64,000 nt of DNA from Acanthosepion lycidas (GCA_963932145.1 OZ010573.1:27946119-28010118), one strand, 5' to 3'. Numbered from the stretch's first letter, positions 31,000 to 41,605 are shown. Notes: generated from the sequence alone by a model not told the origin. Translations and numbers: made by a program.

Positions 31000-31520
31000 A
31001 GTGAATCAAGCACAAGCATTTGAGGAGATGGGAATTTTTATTTCCTTATGTCAATTCTGGCAGTTAGCCTCACAAAAAAATCAAATGTTGAAATCTGTGA
31101 CCTCTGATACCACAGCACTAAACCCCTGAGCTATTACTAAATTTCCACAAACCTGATTGCTGACATGAATCATACATCCAGTCTTCAACAGCATAGTAAA
31201 CTTGTGACACACCAGTGTTGTCATTATATTATCATAAGTCTTCTTCGGCTTGTCAGAAACCACAGCTGTGACAAGAGCCTTGTAACACAGGCCACACATG
31301 ATTCACATGTATTGTCATCAATGACCTTTTTAACAATAACAGCTAATTCAATTCTTAAATAAACAAAAAATTTACTAATGAACACATTTCCAGGCTGAGT
31401 AAGGATGCCACAAAACAAAAATTAATCACAGAATCTGAATTTTGAGGTCATAACAACATCGGCTGCTGATTCAGCTGTGAGACTATGAGCAGGAATATAG
31501 GCCTGAAAGAAGATATTTTC
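31000..31520 (-). other. Mostly unclassified; faint S2 head
   Basis: 31095-31150 resembles the complement of the S2 head (ACCTCTGATACCACAGCACT, TGAGCTATTACTAAAT) only weakly. Nothing else recognised. Confidence 0.25.
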
Positions 31521-31544
31521 CATGATATACTCACAAAGTTCACT

Positions 31545-31775
31545 TCTTCCAAGACATCTTACAGTTGAAATGTGTAGGTATAACCATAAGTTCTATGCTA
31601 ACAGTTTCTTCTCTCGCACTTCTTGCTTGTGGAACTCTCTTCCGGTTTCTTACTTCCCTGTCAACTTTGATCTTCAAAAATTTAAATGCAATGTCAATCA
31701 TTATCTTCTGTCTTCTTAATTATTGTTCTTTTATTGTCTTCTCTCTTTAATGGTATATTTTTCTTATATTCTCAT
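31545..31775 (+). mobile_element. LINE-A C-terminal end, well preserved
   Basis: The frame reads RYNHKFYANSFFSRTSCLWN, SLPVSYFPVNFDLQKFKCNV and NHYLLSS, then stops, followed by the LINE-A tail. The best-kept LINE-A end in the window. Confidence 0.8.
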
Positions 31776-32105
31776 GAACCGATTATGTGAGCAACAATGA
31801 AGTTTTAGAGAAAAGGTGAACAAAAAAGAAAATTTATACTTAACATTAGGAAGAGACCATTGACATTTCAAGGATACATAATGAGGAAAAGGGTTTGGAA
31901 AATATGATACTCACAAGACAGATTGAAGACAAGAGGGACAGAGGAAAACAATGCATAACATATTTAGTGAACTTGAGTAAATGGATGGCAGAACAGGGTT
32001 TGGGAGAAATAATAAAAAGACAACATTTAGTAAAATCTACAAAGGACAGGATAGTGTGGAGAGCTATGATCGCTTATGCCTTGAGCAGACAAGGCACATA
32101 AAAGA
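31776..32105 (+). mobile_element. LINE-C C-terminal fragment
   Basis: Follows LINE-A directly. Carries NYVSNNEVLEKR-like coding, then a 68-codon frame: NMILTRQIEDKRDRGKQCIT, YLVNLSKWMAEQGLGEIIK and STKDRIVWRAMIAYALSRQGT. Upstream part broken by shifts. Confidence 0.8.
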
Positions 32106-32189
32106 AGATGTAGATTGTTCTCATTCTATTATCTAGATCTAGAGATATCTCATCTTCTTTTTATTTAGTCTTGTATATACCATATTCCT

Positions 32190-32660
32190 TCAGGAAGTGG
32201 ACAATCATGGTTCTCCACAACTTTACATAAACTTATCGGATAGGTAACCCATGGTGTATCTTTTAGCCTTTGATATGTTCTGTGTGTGTTAGCTTCTCCA
32301 AGCCTTCTTTTCTCATTATCTGTCCAAAAAATTTCTGCTGTCTCTTTTTGATTCTAAATATGTATCCATTTTTTGTTTTCATTTTCCTTTTTCGTTTTCC
32401 TTAAGAGTTTCTCGTTACTCACAATTTCCATCCATGGTATTCTCAGCATCGTTCTTGAAAAGCACATCTCGGTTGCCTCATGTCATTTCTTCATCTGTGA
32501 GGAGATTGTTCCATATTCACTGGCATATAGGAGGATTGGTATTTAGTAGTAATAGATATATCAGTCCTAAGTTGTGTGATGAGGTCCTTTAGTCTCGTAT
32601 TTTTCCTCATGACATGTGTCTTATTTGTATAGAAATGCTCCATCCATGGCATTTTCAAGA
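32190..32660 (-). mobile_element. LINE-C fragment
   Basis: Minus strand encodes decayed NTNPPICQ/NMEQSPH, CAFQERC-EYHGWKL-VTRNS, FRIKKRQQKFFGQIMRKEGL and EKLTHTEHIKG, then LWRTMIV. It faces the LINE-C copy at 31776-32105 across less than 100 bp, so the two lie tail to tail. Confidence 0.75.
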
Positions 32661-32734
32661 TCGTTCTTTAGAACCACAACAGGAATTGGTTACCCTGTTT
32701 CAACTCTATAAATCTGCACTACCTCGACCAAGGA

Positions 32735-32800
32735 TTGAACTCACAATTACTGTCACTAATTTCATGAACAAAAGCTTTAATACACAAGGCTATTGTCTTT
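32735..32800 (-). mobile_element. S2 head scrap
   Basis: The complement reads GTGACAGTAATTGTGAGTTC then AATCCTTGGTCGAGG, the tRNA-like head with B-box motif, without body or tail. Confidence 0.5.
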
Positions 32801-32854
32801 TAATTCTGTATCAATTTGTAAGGTTAGAACAACAAAGTAACTCTAAAGAATTAA

Positions 32855-33560
32855 ATTTTCAGCAAAGATTCTAACTTCCAGGAGAGTAACTCTTTGCAGC
32901 TTCTTGGACTAATGTTTTTCACTGATATGAAGTGGAAAGAGCATATTAGATCAATTGTTAAGTCTACATCTAGGAAAGTTGTTTCACTGTGTTATGCTAG
33001 ACATTTTTTCTTGCCAGAATCTATTTTACACATTTACAAGTTCACCATTCATCCTTGCTTTGAATATTACTGATACATTTAATCTGGTGCTCCTGCTACA
33101 TATTTAGAGATTCTTGATAAAAAAAAAGTTATTGGTCTTGACCTGGCATCTTGACTTCAGTCCCTTTCCCACTGCCATAACACTTCCCAGTGTCTTTTCT
33201 ATAAATACTTTCACAGTGATTGTTCTGACAAACTTCCCTCTATGTCATAGAGACAATGAGGTATTATGGTGGATGTAGCAAGAAAGGTACGTATGAATGT
33301 GTTGTTTTGGTGTAAGGAATATTGTTCGTATGATTGGGTCAGTGTTTGCGGCTAGCTAAGTTATAGTTAAGACATAAGAAGACCGTCCTTTTCCCAATCC
33401 CCCCTATGGCCTTGTGCCACATTTCTGTATTGTACAGAATAAATATCACTTTCCTCTATGGAACCTAGACTTTATGTAGTTAAGCACAGCACTAGATTGG
33501 TGGAAAGGTCTCATCATTTTACAGTTAAAATGGCTATATATAACTGCAAGTTAAGGCTGC
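32855..33560 (+). mobile_element. LINE-A fragment interrupted by an insertion
   Basis: Upstream part: decayed NFQESNSLQLLGLMFFTDMK, WKEHIRSIVKSTSRKVVSLC and ARHFFLPESILHIYK. It continues through LDLAS*LQSLSHCHN to CSDKLPSM, is broken at 33244, and resumes at 33461 with EPRLYVVKHSTRLVERSHHF. The gap holds a separate insertion with a ~13-bp target duplication. Confidence 0.8.
33245..33447. mobile_element. 203-bp insertion in LINE-A with 13-bp duplication
   Basis: Flanked by ACTTCCCTCTATG (33232-33244) and ACTTTCCTCTATG (33448-33460), one difference. The body has no homology to other repeats here, no clear A tail, and an AATAAA near its right end. The duplication length suits target-primed retroposition. 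The family is unknown. Confidence 0.65.
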
Positions 33561-33649
33561 ATATAGTAAGAATAATGTCCTACCCCATGTACCATATTCA
33601 CCTGACTTTCCATCAACCAATTATCTTTTTCAATCACTGTAAAACTTTT

Positions 33650-34440
33650 CCACTGTAATTCATGGCTCTCCACAATTTCCTGTCCTTTGTAGCTCTTAAT
33701 AAATTTTGGCTTTTTGTTATCTCTCCTAAACCCTATTCTACTGTCTATTTACTCAAGTTGGTTAGGTAGGTTATACATTGTTTTCCTCCATCCCCTTCCT
33801 TTCAATGTAACCTGTGAGAATCAAATTCTAGCTTTCTTTCTTCATTATGTGTCCTCAAAATTTCAGCTCTTTTTGACGAAAAGTTTAAGTATCCTTTCTC
33901 TTTCCATCTTCTCTAAAATTTCATCATTGCTCACATGTTCAGTCCATGGTATTCTCAGCATCTTTCTGTAGAACCACATTTCTGTTACTTCAAGTCTCTT
34001 CTTTGCCTGTGAGGAGACTGTCCAGCATTCACTGCAATATAGGAGGATTTCAGTATATTCTTCTTTGTTTCTAATGAAATTGTCTTAATACTTTGCTTAG
34101 CTATTAGAAGACATCTTTCACTATCCCAATGCTCAGTGTGGTACTTTGTTAAAACATTTCCCAAATTTTTAAAATTGTTGTACTTGCTTGAGTTTTGGAT
34201 TTCCAATTTGTAATTTGCATGTTAGAATGTCCATTTTGCTAACAACCATGTATTCTGTCTTTTTGTGATTGATATTTAGTCCTTTCTTCTTGCTTTCCTT
34301 TAATACCTTCAGTAGTAGTTCTATATGCAAACATATATTTCACTTTGTGTATTGCAATAATGCAAAAATACCATAATATTGACTTTATCCTTTTAGAAAT
34401 GGAGGTCCTATACATAATATCAGTATAGCGTATAATCAAT
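33650..34440 (-). mobile_element. LINE-C longest fragment
   Basis: About 790 bp of minus-strand coding with many breaks. Recognisable in order: KVKYMFAYR (family KTxYMxVS), NGHSNMQITN, KFKNLGN, CLLIAKQSIKTISLETKKNI, the MLDSLLTGKEET/RNVVLQKDAENTMD stretch, TCEQ, QKELKF-GHIMKKE and LNLILTGYIERK. It covers from after the polymerase active site to near the C-terminus. Confidence 0.8.
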
Positions 34441-35280
34441 CTCTGGCTTTTTAAAGAGTCATCGGTACTTTCTTATTTACAAATGTCAAGTTTGAAATGG
34501 TGCTTACGTCATTGACATGTGCATACAAAAATCAACTTTAATATCTTTTAACCAGCAATGTTTTGTCTGGCAAAATATATTTTTTACAAGATAGATTTAA
34601 TTAATGAATTTAAGTACAAAAGTTTATATTGTGGTAACCCTTCTTACTATTATGAATGGACTAATACATTCATGATAAGTAGTCCTGGGTAATTGTCTAG
34701 AAAAGAGGACGCTACTATTTGAGTGACATGTATAGTTGAGTATTGTATGCTACTATCACAACTGACTCTGTCGTGTTAAGTGTTGTGTCTTGTCAGACCC
34801 CACATTACAACATTTTCCATAAATAAAAGTATAGAAAATGTGCAGATATCAATGACATAAGTACAGTTTCAAATTTGACATTTTTAAATAACAAACTAAG
34901 TTTAGATAACTCTGTAAAAAATTGTGGAATGGTCTGTAACTGCATTATATTATAAACAGGACCCTCTTCTAAATCAATTAAACAAATTGATATTTTCCAA
35001 TTCTGAAAAATGTAGTGGCTTCAGAAAGGATTAATGAAGGTTAATCTAGAGAAATTAATACCTGAAAAATTTTTCACTATTTTTTTTATTGGTGGCCAGC
35101 TCAGTTTAAGTAATGCTATTCCTTGTTAATGAATCTAGAGCTTAAAGAATATATCAAGAGAAGACATATATATCATTCAGTTATGTGCCATGTGTGATAC
35201 ATGCTTAGGTGATCATTTATCTTTCAGTACATGATTGACAAGGCAAATTTTTTCCTGTAGTATGTTGCTATTTGTTTCTG
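34441..35280. other. No gene recognised
   Basis: AT-rich. An imperfect inverted pair (GACATTTGTAAATAAGAAA near 34465, AAATTTGACATTTTTAAATAA near 34872, also CAATGACATAAG/CGTCATTGACAT) hints at a decayed TIR element of about 420 bp at 34470-34905. Confidence 0.35.
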
Positions 35281-35282
35281 TG

Positions 35283-35485
35283 GTAGACCTGTTGCCATCC
35301 AAGGCTATAGAACCTGGTCTGTCCTGTTATTTACCCATAGCTGGGGGGAGAGGAAGAGGTTTAATACCTTTCCCAAGGGTATTAGCACATTAAATGAATG
35401 TATTGGATTCAACTGGATCTTGAACTCAGCTCTGCAGTTTCTCAATCCGAACCACTATCTACTACTCCACCGTACCCTCCTTGAT
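35283..35485 (-). mobile_element. S1 SINE
   Basis: Minus-strand full copy. The complement starts with the head GGAGTAGTAGATAGTGGTTC (A-box-like), then GAGTTCAAGATCCAG (B-box-like), TTGGGAAAGGTATTAAACC, CAGCTATGGGTAAATAAC and ATAGCCTTGGATGGCAAC. Confidence 0.8.
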
Positions 35486-35529
35486 GTAAGTCATGAAGTA
35501 GAGATGTTAAAATCAAGCAAGTATAGAAA

Positions 35530-35650
35530 TTTAAATATCTGAGAAGATAGATAAGATAGTAAAAACAAAAAAAAAACATTGCTAAGAGCCACAAAGGAGA
35601 GGATACTGTGGAGACCCATGATCACCCACAGCACACAGAAGAAAAAATAG
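35530..35650 (+). mobile_element. LINE-C extreme C-terminal scrap
   Basis: ACATTGCTAAGAGCCACAAA, GGAGAGGATACTGTGGAG and CCATGATCACCCAC match the last 100 bases of LINE-C. It lies between two S1 copies. Confidence 0.6.
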
Positions 35651-35664
35651 TTGTCCTTCTCTTA

Positions 35665-35835
35665 GACTAGTTGCTATCTGAGGCTATAGAACCCAGTCTG
35701 TCTTGCTATTTACCTATAGCTGGAGGGAGAAGAGGATTCATACCTTTCCCAAGGATTTTAGCATGTAAGTGAATGTAATGGATTCAACTAGAATTCGAGC
35801 CACTATCCATTACTCCACCGAGTCTCCTGACATAT
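35665..35835 (-). mobile_element. S1 SINE, second copy
   Basis: Very similar to 35283-35485 (TAGAACCCAGTCTGTCTTG, CTATAGCTGGAGGGAGAAG, CATACCTTTCCCAAGG), slightly shortened at the head. Confidence 0.75.
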
Positions 35836-36385
35836 ATATAGGCACTGAATACATGCGAAAACACAAAAATATAGGGAGGGCCTGAACCAAGCAAAGAGAT
35901 AAAAATTAATGCTGATGAAATGAATAAAATGTAGTGTGAAAGACAAGCCAAGGCCACAAAATCAGCAATGCTGAATGACTCATAACCAATTCGAAACTTG
36001 TTTCTCTAAGTTGACCTGTTCAGCTTTATAATTAGATGACTTTAATCAATAAAGGTTATTTGTAATACTTAAGAGGATGTATTGATTTCCAGCTGACAAA
36101 AGTATTAGAAGTCCAAGTAAGGGTCAACAGAGAAAATAAATCATCCTTGATTCAGGAAAACAGCAAATGATTCCTGCCAAAGAGTTGGAATTAAAAACAC
36201 ATCTTTCTAATAACATCATTTTAATTACATTATTTACATTCAAAATAATGTCCTCATTTTTGCTGTTATTAACAAAATATATTGGCCATTGTTCCTTCCA
36301 GCCTTCTTCAGATATCTGCTGATCCAGGTTACCCACAGAGAATATAAAACTGCACCCCTTTCAACATCTGTCTCTATTCCTGAAA
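35836..36385. other. No gene recognised
   Basis: AT-rich. No supported feature. Confidence 0.4.
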
Positions 36386-36389
36386 AAGG

Positions 36390-36890
36390 TAACTATTTAC
36401 ATTGTTCGGAGTGTTGTCCTCATCTTTGTTGTCATATTCATGACATTCTGGCTGCTGTATGCTTCAGCCTTCTTCTGGTGATTGAAATTTTGAACTGAAT
36501 TGACACATGACTCAGTGTTGAAGTAATTCAGGGACTTGATCCGAAGAGTTGTGAGTTCAATACCTGGCCACACAAGAGGTGAACAAAAACTTGGAGAGAT
36601 GGGTTACTAAAAGAAAATAACTAAAACTGAGATATTGAGAATATGCATGGCATGTGGAACTGGAACAATCTACTCCAGCGGATAAAATAAAGGTTTCAGT
36701 TTGAAATTCCAATCACCTGAAGGAGGCCAAAGTGTAAAGCATTCTAAACGTGATGAGGACAACAGTCCAGACAATGTAAATAGTGTAAATTGCACCCCCA
36801 TTATTTTAAATTATGGGGGTAGATTGCTCTTGTTCTGCTGTCCATATCAAGGGATATCTTGTTTCATTCTTCTTTTTTTAATACTGCTTA
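36390..36890 (+). mobile_element. S2 pair: inverted tail then full element
   Basis: Minus-strand tail at 36390-36500 (GTTGTCCTCATCTTTGTTG, CAGCCTTCTTCTGGTGATTG) followed by a plus-strand S2 at 36510-36800 with head (GTTGTGAGTTCAATACCTGG) and tail (ATCACCTGAAGGAGGCCAAA). 36820-36890 is a further minus-strand middle piece. Confidence 0.65.
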
Positions 36891-36894
36891 GTTA

Positions 36895-37190
36895 TTGTGC
36901 AACAAGCAATTTGAAACTGAAAGGACACTTATACATAGAATCAGAAAGAGTTGAAATTTCTGGGTTACATAATGAGAAAAGAGTGCTTGGAGAATTTGAC
37001 ACTCACAGGACATACTGAAGGCAAGAGGGACAGAGGAAAACATCAAGTAACCTATTTAATAAGCTTGAGCAAATGAATGTCAGAACAACAACTGGGAGGA
37101 ATAGTATAAGGAAAAACATTGCTAAGAATCACATGTTGTATAAAGCCATAACCTCCCACATCCTGAAAGTATACAACAAATAAAAACAGA
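36895..37190 (+). mobile_element. LINE-C C-terminal fragment
   Basis: KGHLYIESERVEISGLHNEK, RVLGEFDTHRTY as an open stretch, then decayed AYILKVYNK end. The KFLGHIMRK block is changed to EISGLHNEK-like by decay. Confidence 0.7.
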
Positions 37191-37279
37191 TCCTGTCATC
37201 CTTGTAGCTTGTATAACTTTCCATGAACTTATGCCATCTTTCAGCTAAATCTACAATTATAAAATAAAAATTGCACTTA

Positions 37280-37720
37280 GTTTGTACTACCCAGTGGAAG
37301 GATTGAACTCACAATTACTATGCTCCTAAATTCATAAACCAAAGTTCAGGAAGGATTGTACCATCGAACAATAACTAAATGGGTTAAAGTGATGGTTCAT
37401 GAATTTAGTAGTTTAGTAATTATGAGTTCAGTCCCTGGGCTGGGTAGTAAATACTTAGACTTAGTAGAAACAGAGTGAGCAATAACTGAACAATACTAAA
37501 TAAAAACAAGATAAAATATCCCTAGACATAGACAGCAGACTGAAAACAATCTGCCACCATAGATTAAATAAAGGATTCAGTTTGAATTTCCCCACAGCTG
37601 ATTCAGATCAACAGACACCTGAAGAAGTCTAGAACACATCAGTTGAAAAGTTGTGATAATAACCAAGATGAGGACATTATTCCAAATCAAAATAATGATA
37701 ATTCTTTATGCCAAAAATTT
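37280..37720 (+). mobile_element. S2 element with an inverted head scrap upstream
   Basis: 37285-37345 is a minus-strand head scrap (GGATTGAACTCACAATTACT). 37390-37720 is a plus-strand S2: AGTAATTATGAGTTCAGTCC, CCTAGACATAGACAGCAG, ACACCTGAAGAAGTCTAGAA and GTTGTGATAATAACCAAGAT. Confidence 0.7.
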
Positions 37721-37724
37721 AGAG

Positions 37725-38094
37725 AAACATGATTTTAATTAATACAGAGTCAATTAAGAGGCATAAATCCTGGCTTATAATAGGTGGGATGCTTGTTCAA
37801 GGTTGAGGTCATTAATTAGGTATGAATGATTCATTATCAATAGTGAGCTGTCTGAAGTGAAAAGGCAAATCCTTGTGAGAGGACACTCACTCATAGATCT
37901 CTCTTTTTTTTCTTTTTTTTTTTTTTATCTACAAGGACAATTGGTTTTAAAACAGAAGGAGAAAAGGTGAAGAGGAACACATCTAAAAATAAAAGAAAGA
38001 AGAGGGTAGATAAAAGAAAGATAAAAGTTTTGAATAGGTTATTGGAAGCAAAATCTGTCCAGGAAAAAGAAGAGATAGAAGGTGGCTAAAAAAG
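37725..38094. other. No gene recognised
   Basis: Mixed to AT-rich DNA leading into the purine tract; a T run lies at 37905-37926. Confidence 0.4.
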
Positions 38095-38750
38095 AAAAGA
38101 AGAAAAAATAATTTTTTTTAAAATGAAGAAAAATGAAAATGAGAAAAAAATAAAGCGGGGAGAAATAAGAAAAGATAAAAAAAAATAAAGTAGCAGAGAG
38201 AAGAAGAAGGAGAAAGAGTAAAGGTAAAGAAAGGGAGAGAATGGATAGAGAGGTGGAGATTGAAAGATGAAGAAGAGAGAAGGAAGAAAGCAAAGAGAAA
38301 AATGAAAGAAAGAAGTGAAGAGAAAGTAGAAAAAAGAATGAAAGGGGAGAAAAGAAGAAAAACAGGAAAAAGAGAAGATAAAGAAGAAAAAGAGAAAGGA
38401 GAAGGGAAAAAAAGAAAGAAAAGAAGAATGAAAGGAAGGGAGGAAAAGAAGAAAGAGAAGCGGAAAATAAGAAAGAAAAGAGGAAAGACGAATGAACGAG
38501 GGAAAAGAAGAAAGAAAAGAGTAAAAGAAGAATGAAAGAGAAGAAAGGAAAAGAAGAAAGAAAAGAGTAAAATGAAAGGGAGGAAAAGAGGAAGTAAGAA
38601 AAGAGGAAAGAAGAATGAAGGGAGGAGAAAAAGAAAGAAAAGAGTAAAAGAAGAATGAAAAGAGGAAAGAAAAAAGGAAAAGGAGAAAGAAAAGAGGAAA
38701 AGAAGAATGAAAAGGAAAAAAAGGAAGAAAGAAAAGAGAAAAAGAAAATG
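38095..38750 (+). repeat. ~650-bp polypurine tract
   Basis: From about 38180 to 38745 the plus strand is almost only A and G, built of shifting GAAAGA, AAGAAGAA and AGGAAAAG motifs with occasional T. Long frames of 238-267 codons on the minus strand exist only because pyrimidine codons contain no stops. Confidence 0.95.
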
Positions 38751-39080
38751 TAACAGGCTGAAAACAATGATGAAAAAAATATACTGAAAAGTAAACATAC
38801 ATCGAGTTTTCAGCTTACTCTGTTGGAATGACTGAGAAATAAAAGAGTAAAAGTCAGAGGAAGTAAAACTGAAAAAGGGGAAGGAAAGAAAATAAGAAAA
38901 AAATGGAGAAAAAAGCAACAAAAACCTAAGATAAACAAAATTATAAACATCAACTCTAAAATGATAGCTAAATCATTTTGGGTATTGTTCCACAAAGGGA
39001 GCAAATTCAATCCTTAGAGGAGCTCTGCTATGGTAGCCTTGTGTCAGACTAGGCTAAATATAGTAAATAATTAAAAACTA
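38751..39080. other. Spacer with short shared repeat
   Basis: 39028-39068 (TATGGTAGCCTTGTGTCAGA, CTAGGCTAAATATAGTAAAT) is shared with 41570-41606; both copies lie beside a mariner MITE. Confidence 0.45.
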
Positions 39081-39182
39081 TTAGGTTGGTGCAAAAATAA
39101 TGACATAATAATGTCGTTTTTTGACCTTAAAAAATATGTCAAAAAACGACATCATTACGTCATTATTTTTGCACCAGCCTAA
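39081..39182. mobile_element. Mariner-type MITE, copy 1 (102 bp)
   Basis: TTAGGTTGGTGCAAAAATAA at one end and its near-complement at the other; TA on both sides (39079-39080, 39183-39184). Essentially a long palindrome around a TTAA centre. Ends match mariner TIRs of the kind known from MADE1-like MITEs. Confidence 0.92.
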
Positions 39183-39389
39183 TAGTAGTTAAATCATCTG
39201 AATCAACGGGTGGCAACTTGAAGATGGCCTAATTCTGGAAGGAGAAATAAAGTCATTCAGCAGAGGAAATTTACTGCATATTTTCAAGTAGAACGCAAGT
39301 TTTTATGATCTGTTTTTTTTTATGCAAAAATAGGGGGTCACTCTATACACAGGTAATTCTTTTGAAGATTTTAAAAATCATGTTAGTCC

Positions 39390-40010
39390 TGTGTATGGCA
39401 ATAACAATGACTATATCTGGCAGCAAGGCCTCTTATCAGGAGATTGGAGGATTTGAGAAGCATGAAACAACCTCTTAATTGCTGGTGTTCCCAGGTTCAA
39501 CCTGATTTGCAGGCTCCTGGATATGGGTAAATAGTGAACTACCAAACAAATCACTAAGAAAATATAAAAATACATTTTTATAGTAAAAATATCAGCAATA
39601 CATATTTATTTATGGGAAATATTACCAACAATACATATTTATAGTAAAATTACCAACAATACACACATACTAACAAATTGTAGCAACTACACCCAAATCC
39701 GTTTAAATTACTGTCAAACAACCAACATGAAAGATCTCTTTCATGAGATTAATCCATATAATATCTGACAATTTCTTAAATTAAACTATATTCCAAAATA
39801 TAACTTCAATAAAACTACAATATAAAACACACACACACACACACCACATCTAGTAATGATGTCCACACAGACACGTATATGCACAAAAGCTGAGTATCAT
39901 CTACCATGTATTCAATTGTGAAAGCAGAATAACATTTTTATTACTTCTAAGCTCCCAAGAAAATTAAATTTCACTATTAAATGACCCATAAGGAGTTGAT
40001 AGGCCGTTAA
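39390..40010 (+). mobile_element. Retroposon R, copy 2 (opposite orientation)
   Basis: Plus strand here equals the minus strand of copies 1 and 3: GGCAGCAAGGCCTCTTATCA, CCTCTTAATTGCTGGTGTTC, then ~35-bp units with ATATTACCAACAATACATAT, and the end AAATGACCCATAAGGAGTTG, ATAGGCCGTTAAAC. Interrupted by a (CA)n at about 39828-39843. Target duplications not found. Confidence 0.65.
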
Positions 40011-40123
40011 ACAGACAAATTGAATCTTAAAATCATTCATTCGTTGAGCTGTACACAGGTAAATTTTTTTCTGGAAGGGTTAAAATTTTGGCAAAATAAT
40101 TCGGGGGTTGCACAGAGTTCTCA

Positions 40124-40733
40124 TATAAGGGGTTTTCCAATAACTGGGACCAATTTTAAATGTGAATTAAGTTTCAGTGTTTAATGAATTTTTTTCTTTT
40201 TCTTTCATATTTAACAACTTAAATATTTGGCAATTTCAACCATGGAAAGATTAACAAGCAAAACAACCTGTTAAAGTTATCGAAGACTATTACAAAAATG
40301 GACGTTCAAACAGAAATTTTGTCAGGTTGCATCATCTCTCAAAACAGCAAAGTCAATTGGCCAGCATGATTGTGCGACTTGACGACTTTAGATTTCTATC
40401 TTTGGGGTCATCTCAAAAGTAAGGTGTATGCCAACAAGCCAACAACAATTCAACAGCTGAAGGATGAGATAAGACATATTGAAGAGATCGAGGAGCAACT
40501 ATGCAGAAACGTCATCAAACATTTTGACCATCGAGTGGAGGTGTGCTGCTGAAGCCTTAGCGGACATTTGTGTGATATTTTTCACACATAATTGCCATGA
40601 CTTAAATAACATTATCCAATAGAGAAATAAATAGATTTTCACCAATAACACTGATTTATTTACTGCTGACTTTAATCTGTCTTAATGAAACATCCTTATA
40701 TATAATTCATCTTAATAAAACACCCTTTATGTG
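40124..40733 (+). mobile_element. Internally deleted Tc1/mariner-superfamily element
   Basis: Outer ends (CATAAGGGGTTTTCC at the left; complement of the right end reads CATAAAGGGTGTTTTATTAA) form approximate inverted repeats. Between them lie a transposase start and end with the middle missing, so this is a non-autonomous deletion derivative. Confidence 0.65.
40240..40560 (+). pseudogene. Tc1/mariner-superfamily transposase, N and C ends only
   Basis: After the ATG at 40241, decayed MERLTSK and then, in shifted frame, YYKNGRSNRNFVRLHHL-like residues resemble the helix-turn-helix start (family: YYxNGRSxxxxxRxL). It joins directly to CDLTTLDFYLWGHLKSKVYA, NKPTTIQQLKDEIRHIEEI and QLCRNVIKHFDHRVEVCC, the family C-terminus (SPDLTPLDFFLWGxLKxxVY, with the third catalytic acidic residue). 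Catalytic residues one and two are deleted. Confidence 0.8.
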
Positions 40734-40914
40734 AGTATATACAGTAATAAGAATGTCTTTTTAAAAAAAAAATTTTCTTAGATTTTGTTCTTCCTCATAA
40801 CAGTAACTCTCTACTATGAGTGGCTCTTGAGCCTTGTACTGAGTGAACTTAAGCATTAAAAAAGGCATTTAATTTTCTGTTTGATTTTATGGGATGAGAA
40901 GTTATCATTATTTG

Positions 40915-41310
40915 CATTATTTATATGCTGACTATTGTCCTCATCTTTGTTGTTGTTGTTAGTCAAGGTTTCAGTTACAGGACAATAGACAAGTGGATTA
41001 AAGCAGTGATTGGAGAAATTGGTAATGTAGTAATAGTGAGTTCAATTTCTGGCCCGGGCAATGCATACTTAGGCTCATTGGAAATAGGGCAAGCAATAAC
41101 TGAGCCACTTTTAAAAGAAGAACTAGACATGGTATCCCTAGACATGGTCAATGGAATGAGAACAATATACCCCCATGAATTAAATAAAGTGTTCAGTTCA
41201 AAGTTTCCTGTAGATTATCTGGATCAACATACATCTGATGAAGGCCAGAGTGCATAACTGCTGAAACATTAAGATAATAACAACAAAGATGGGGACAATA
41301 TTCTGCATGT
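40915..41310 (+). mobile_element. S2 pair: short inverted tail then full element
   Basis: 40915-40960 is a minus-strand tail end (CTGACTATTGTCCTCATCTT). 40985-41310 is a full plus-strand S2 with head AATAGTGAGTTCAATTTCTGG, middle CCCTAGACATGGTCAATGGA, and tail CATCTGATGAAGGCCAGAGT, CTGCTGAAACATTAAGATAA. The 110-codon frame across it is not a gene. Confidence 0.75.
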
Positions 41311-41445
41311 AAACAAACACATTAAAATTTAGTAAATATTTTAAAAACTGTTCGTCATGAGGTACCCGACATTTATAAATTTATGCAAGTTGGTTGCCTT
41401 TTTGCCATTTAGTAGGTTCACAGTCATTGCAAATGAAGTGAATTA

Positions 41446-41545
41446 TTAGGTTGGTTAAAAAATAATGACGTAATAATGTCGTTTTTTGACGTTAAAAATA
41501 CATCAAAAACGACATTATTACGTCATTATTTTTGCAGCAACCTAA
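41446..41545. mobile_element. Mariner-type MITE, copy 2 (100 bp)
   Basis: Same palindromic structure as copy 1; TA on both sides (41444-41445 and 41546-41547). The left end has a small change in the GGTGCA box. Confidence 0.9.
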
Positions 41546-41605
41546 TAAATCTTCACTGAGTGCTCAGGGCATGTGGCCTTGTGTCAGACTAAGCTTAGTG
41601 AATAA

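Noticed and set aside
33243-33448. Reading the 203-bp insert in LINE-A as a TG...CA solo LTR
   Set aside because: The duplication is about 13 bp and does not stand directly outside TG/CA, so retroposition fits better.
34470-34905. A ~430-bp TIR element
   Set aside because: Inverted similarity at the ends is weak and AT-rich; no second copy seen, so not listed as a mobile element.
38039-38921. Minus-strand frames of 238-267 codons rich in Phe, Leu and Ser
   Set aside because: They lie in the polypurine tract; all three frames are open at once because pyrimidine-only codons include no stop. No membrane-protein pattern beyond composition.
40925-41257. 110-codon frame starting with a hydrophobic, signal-like stretch
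   Set aside because: It coincides exactly with an S2 element (inverted tail, head, tail) that occurs many times in the window.
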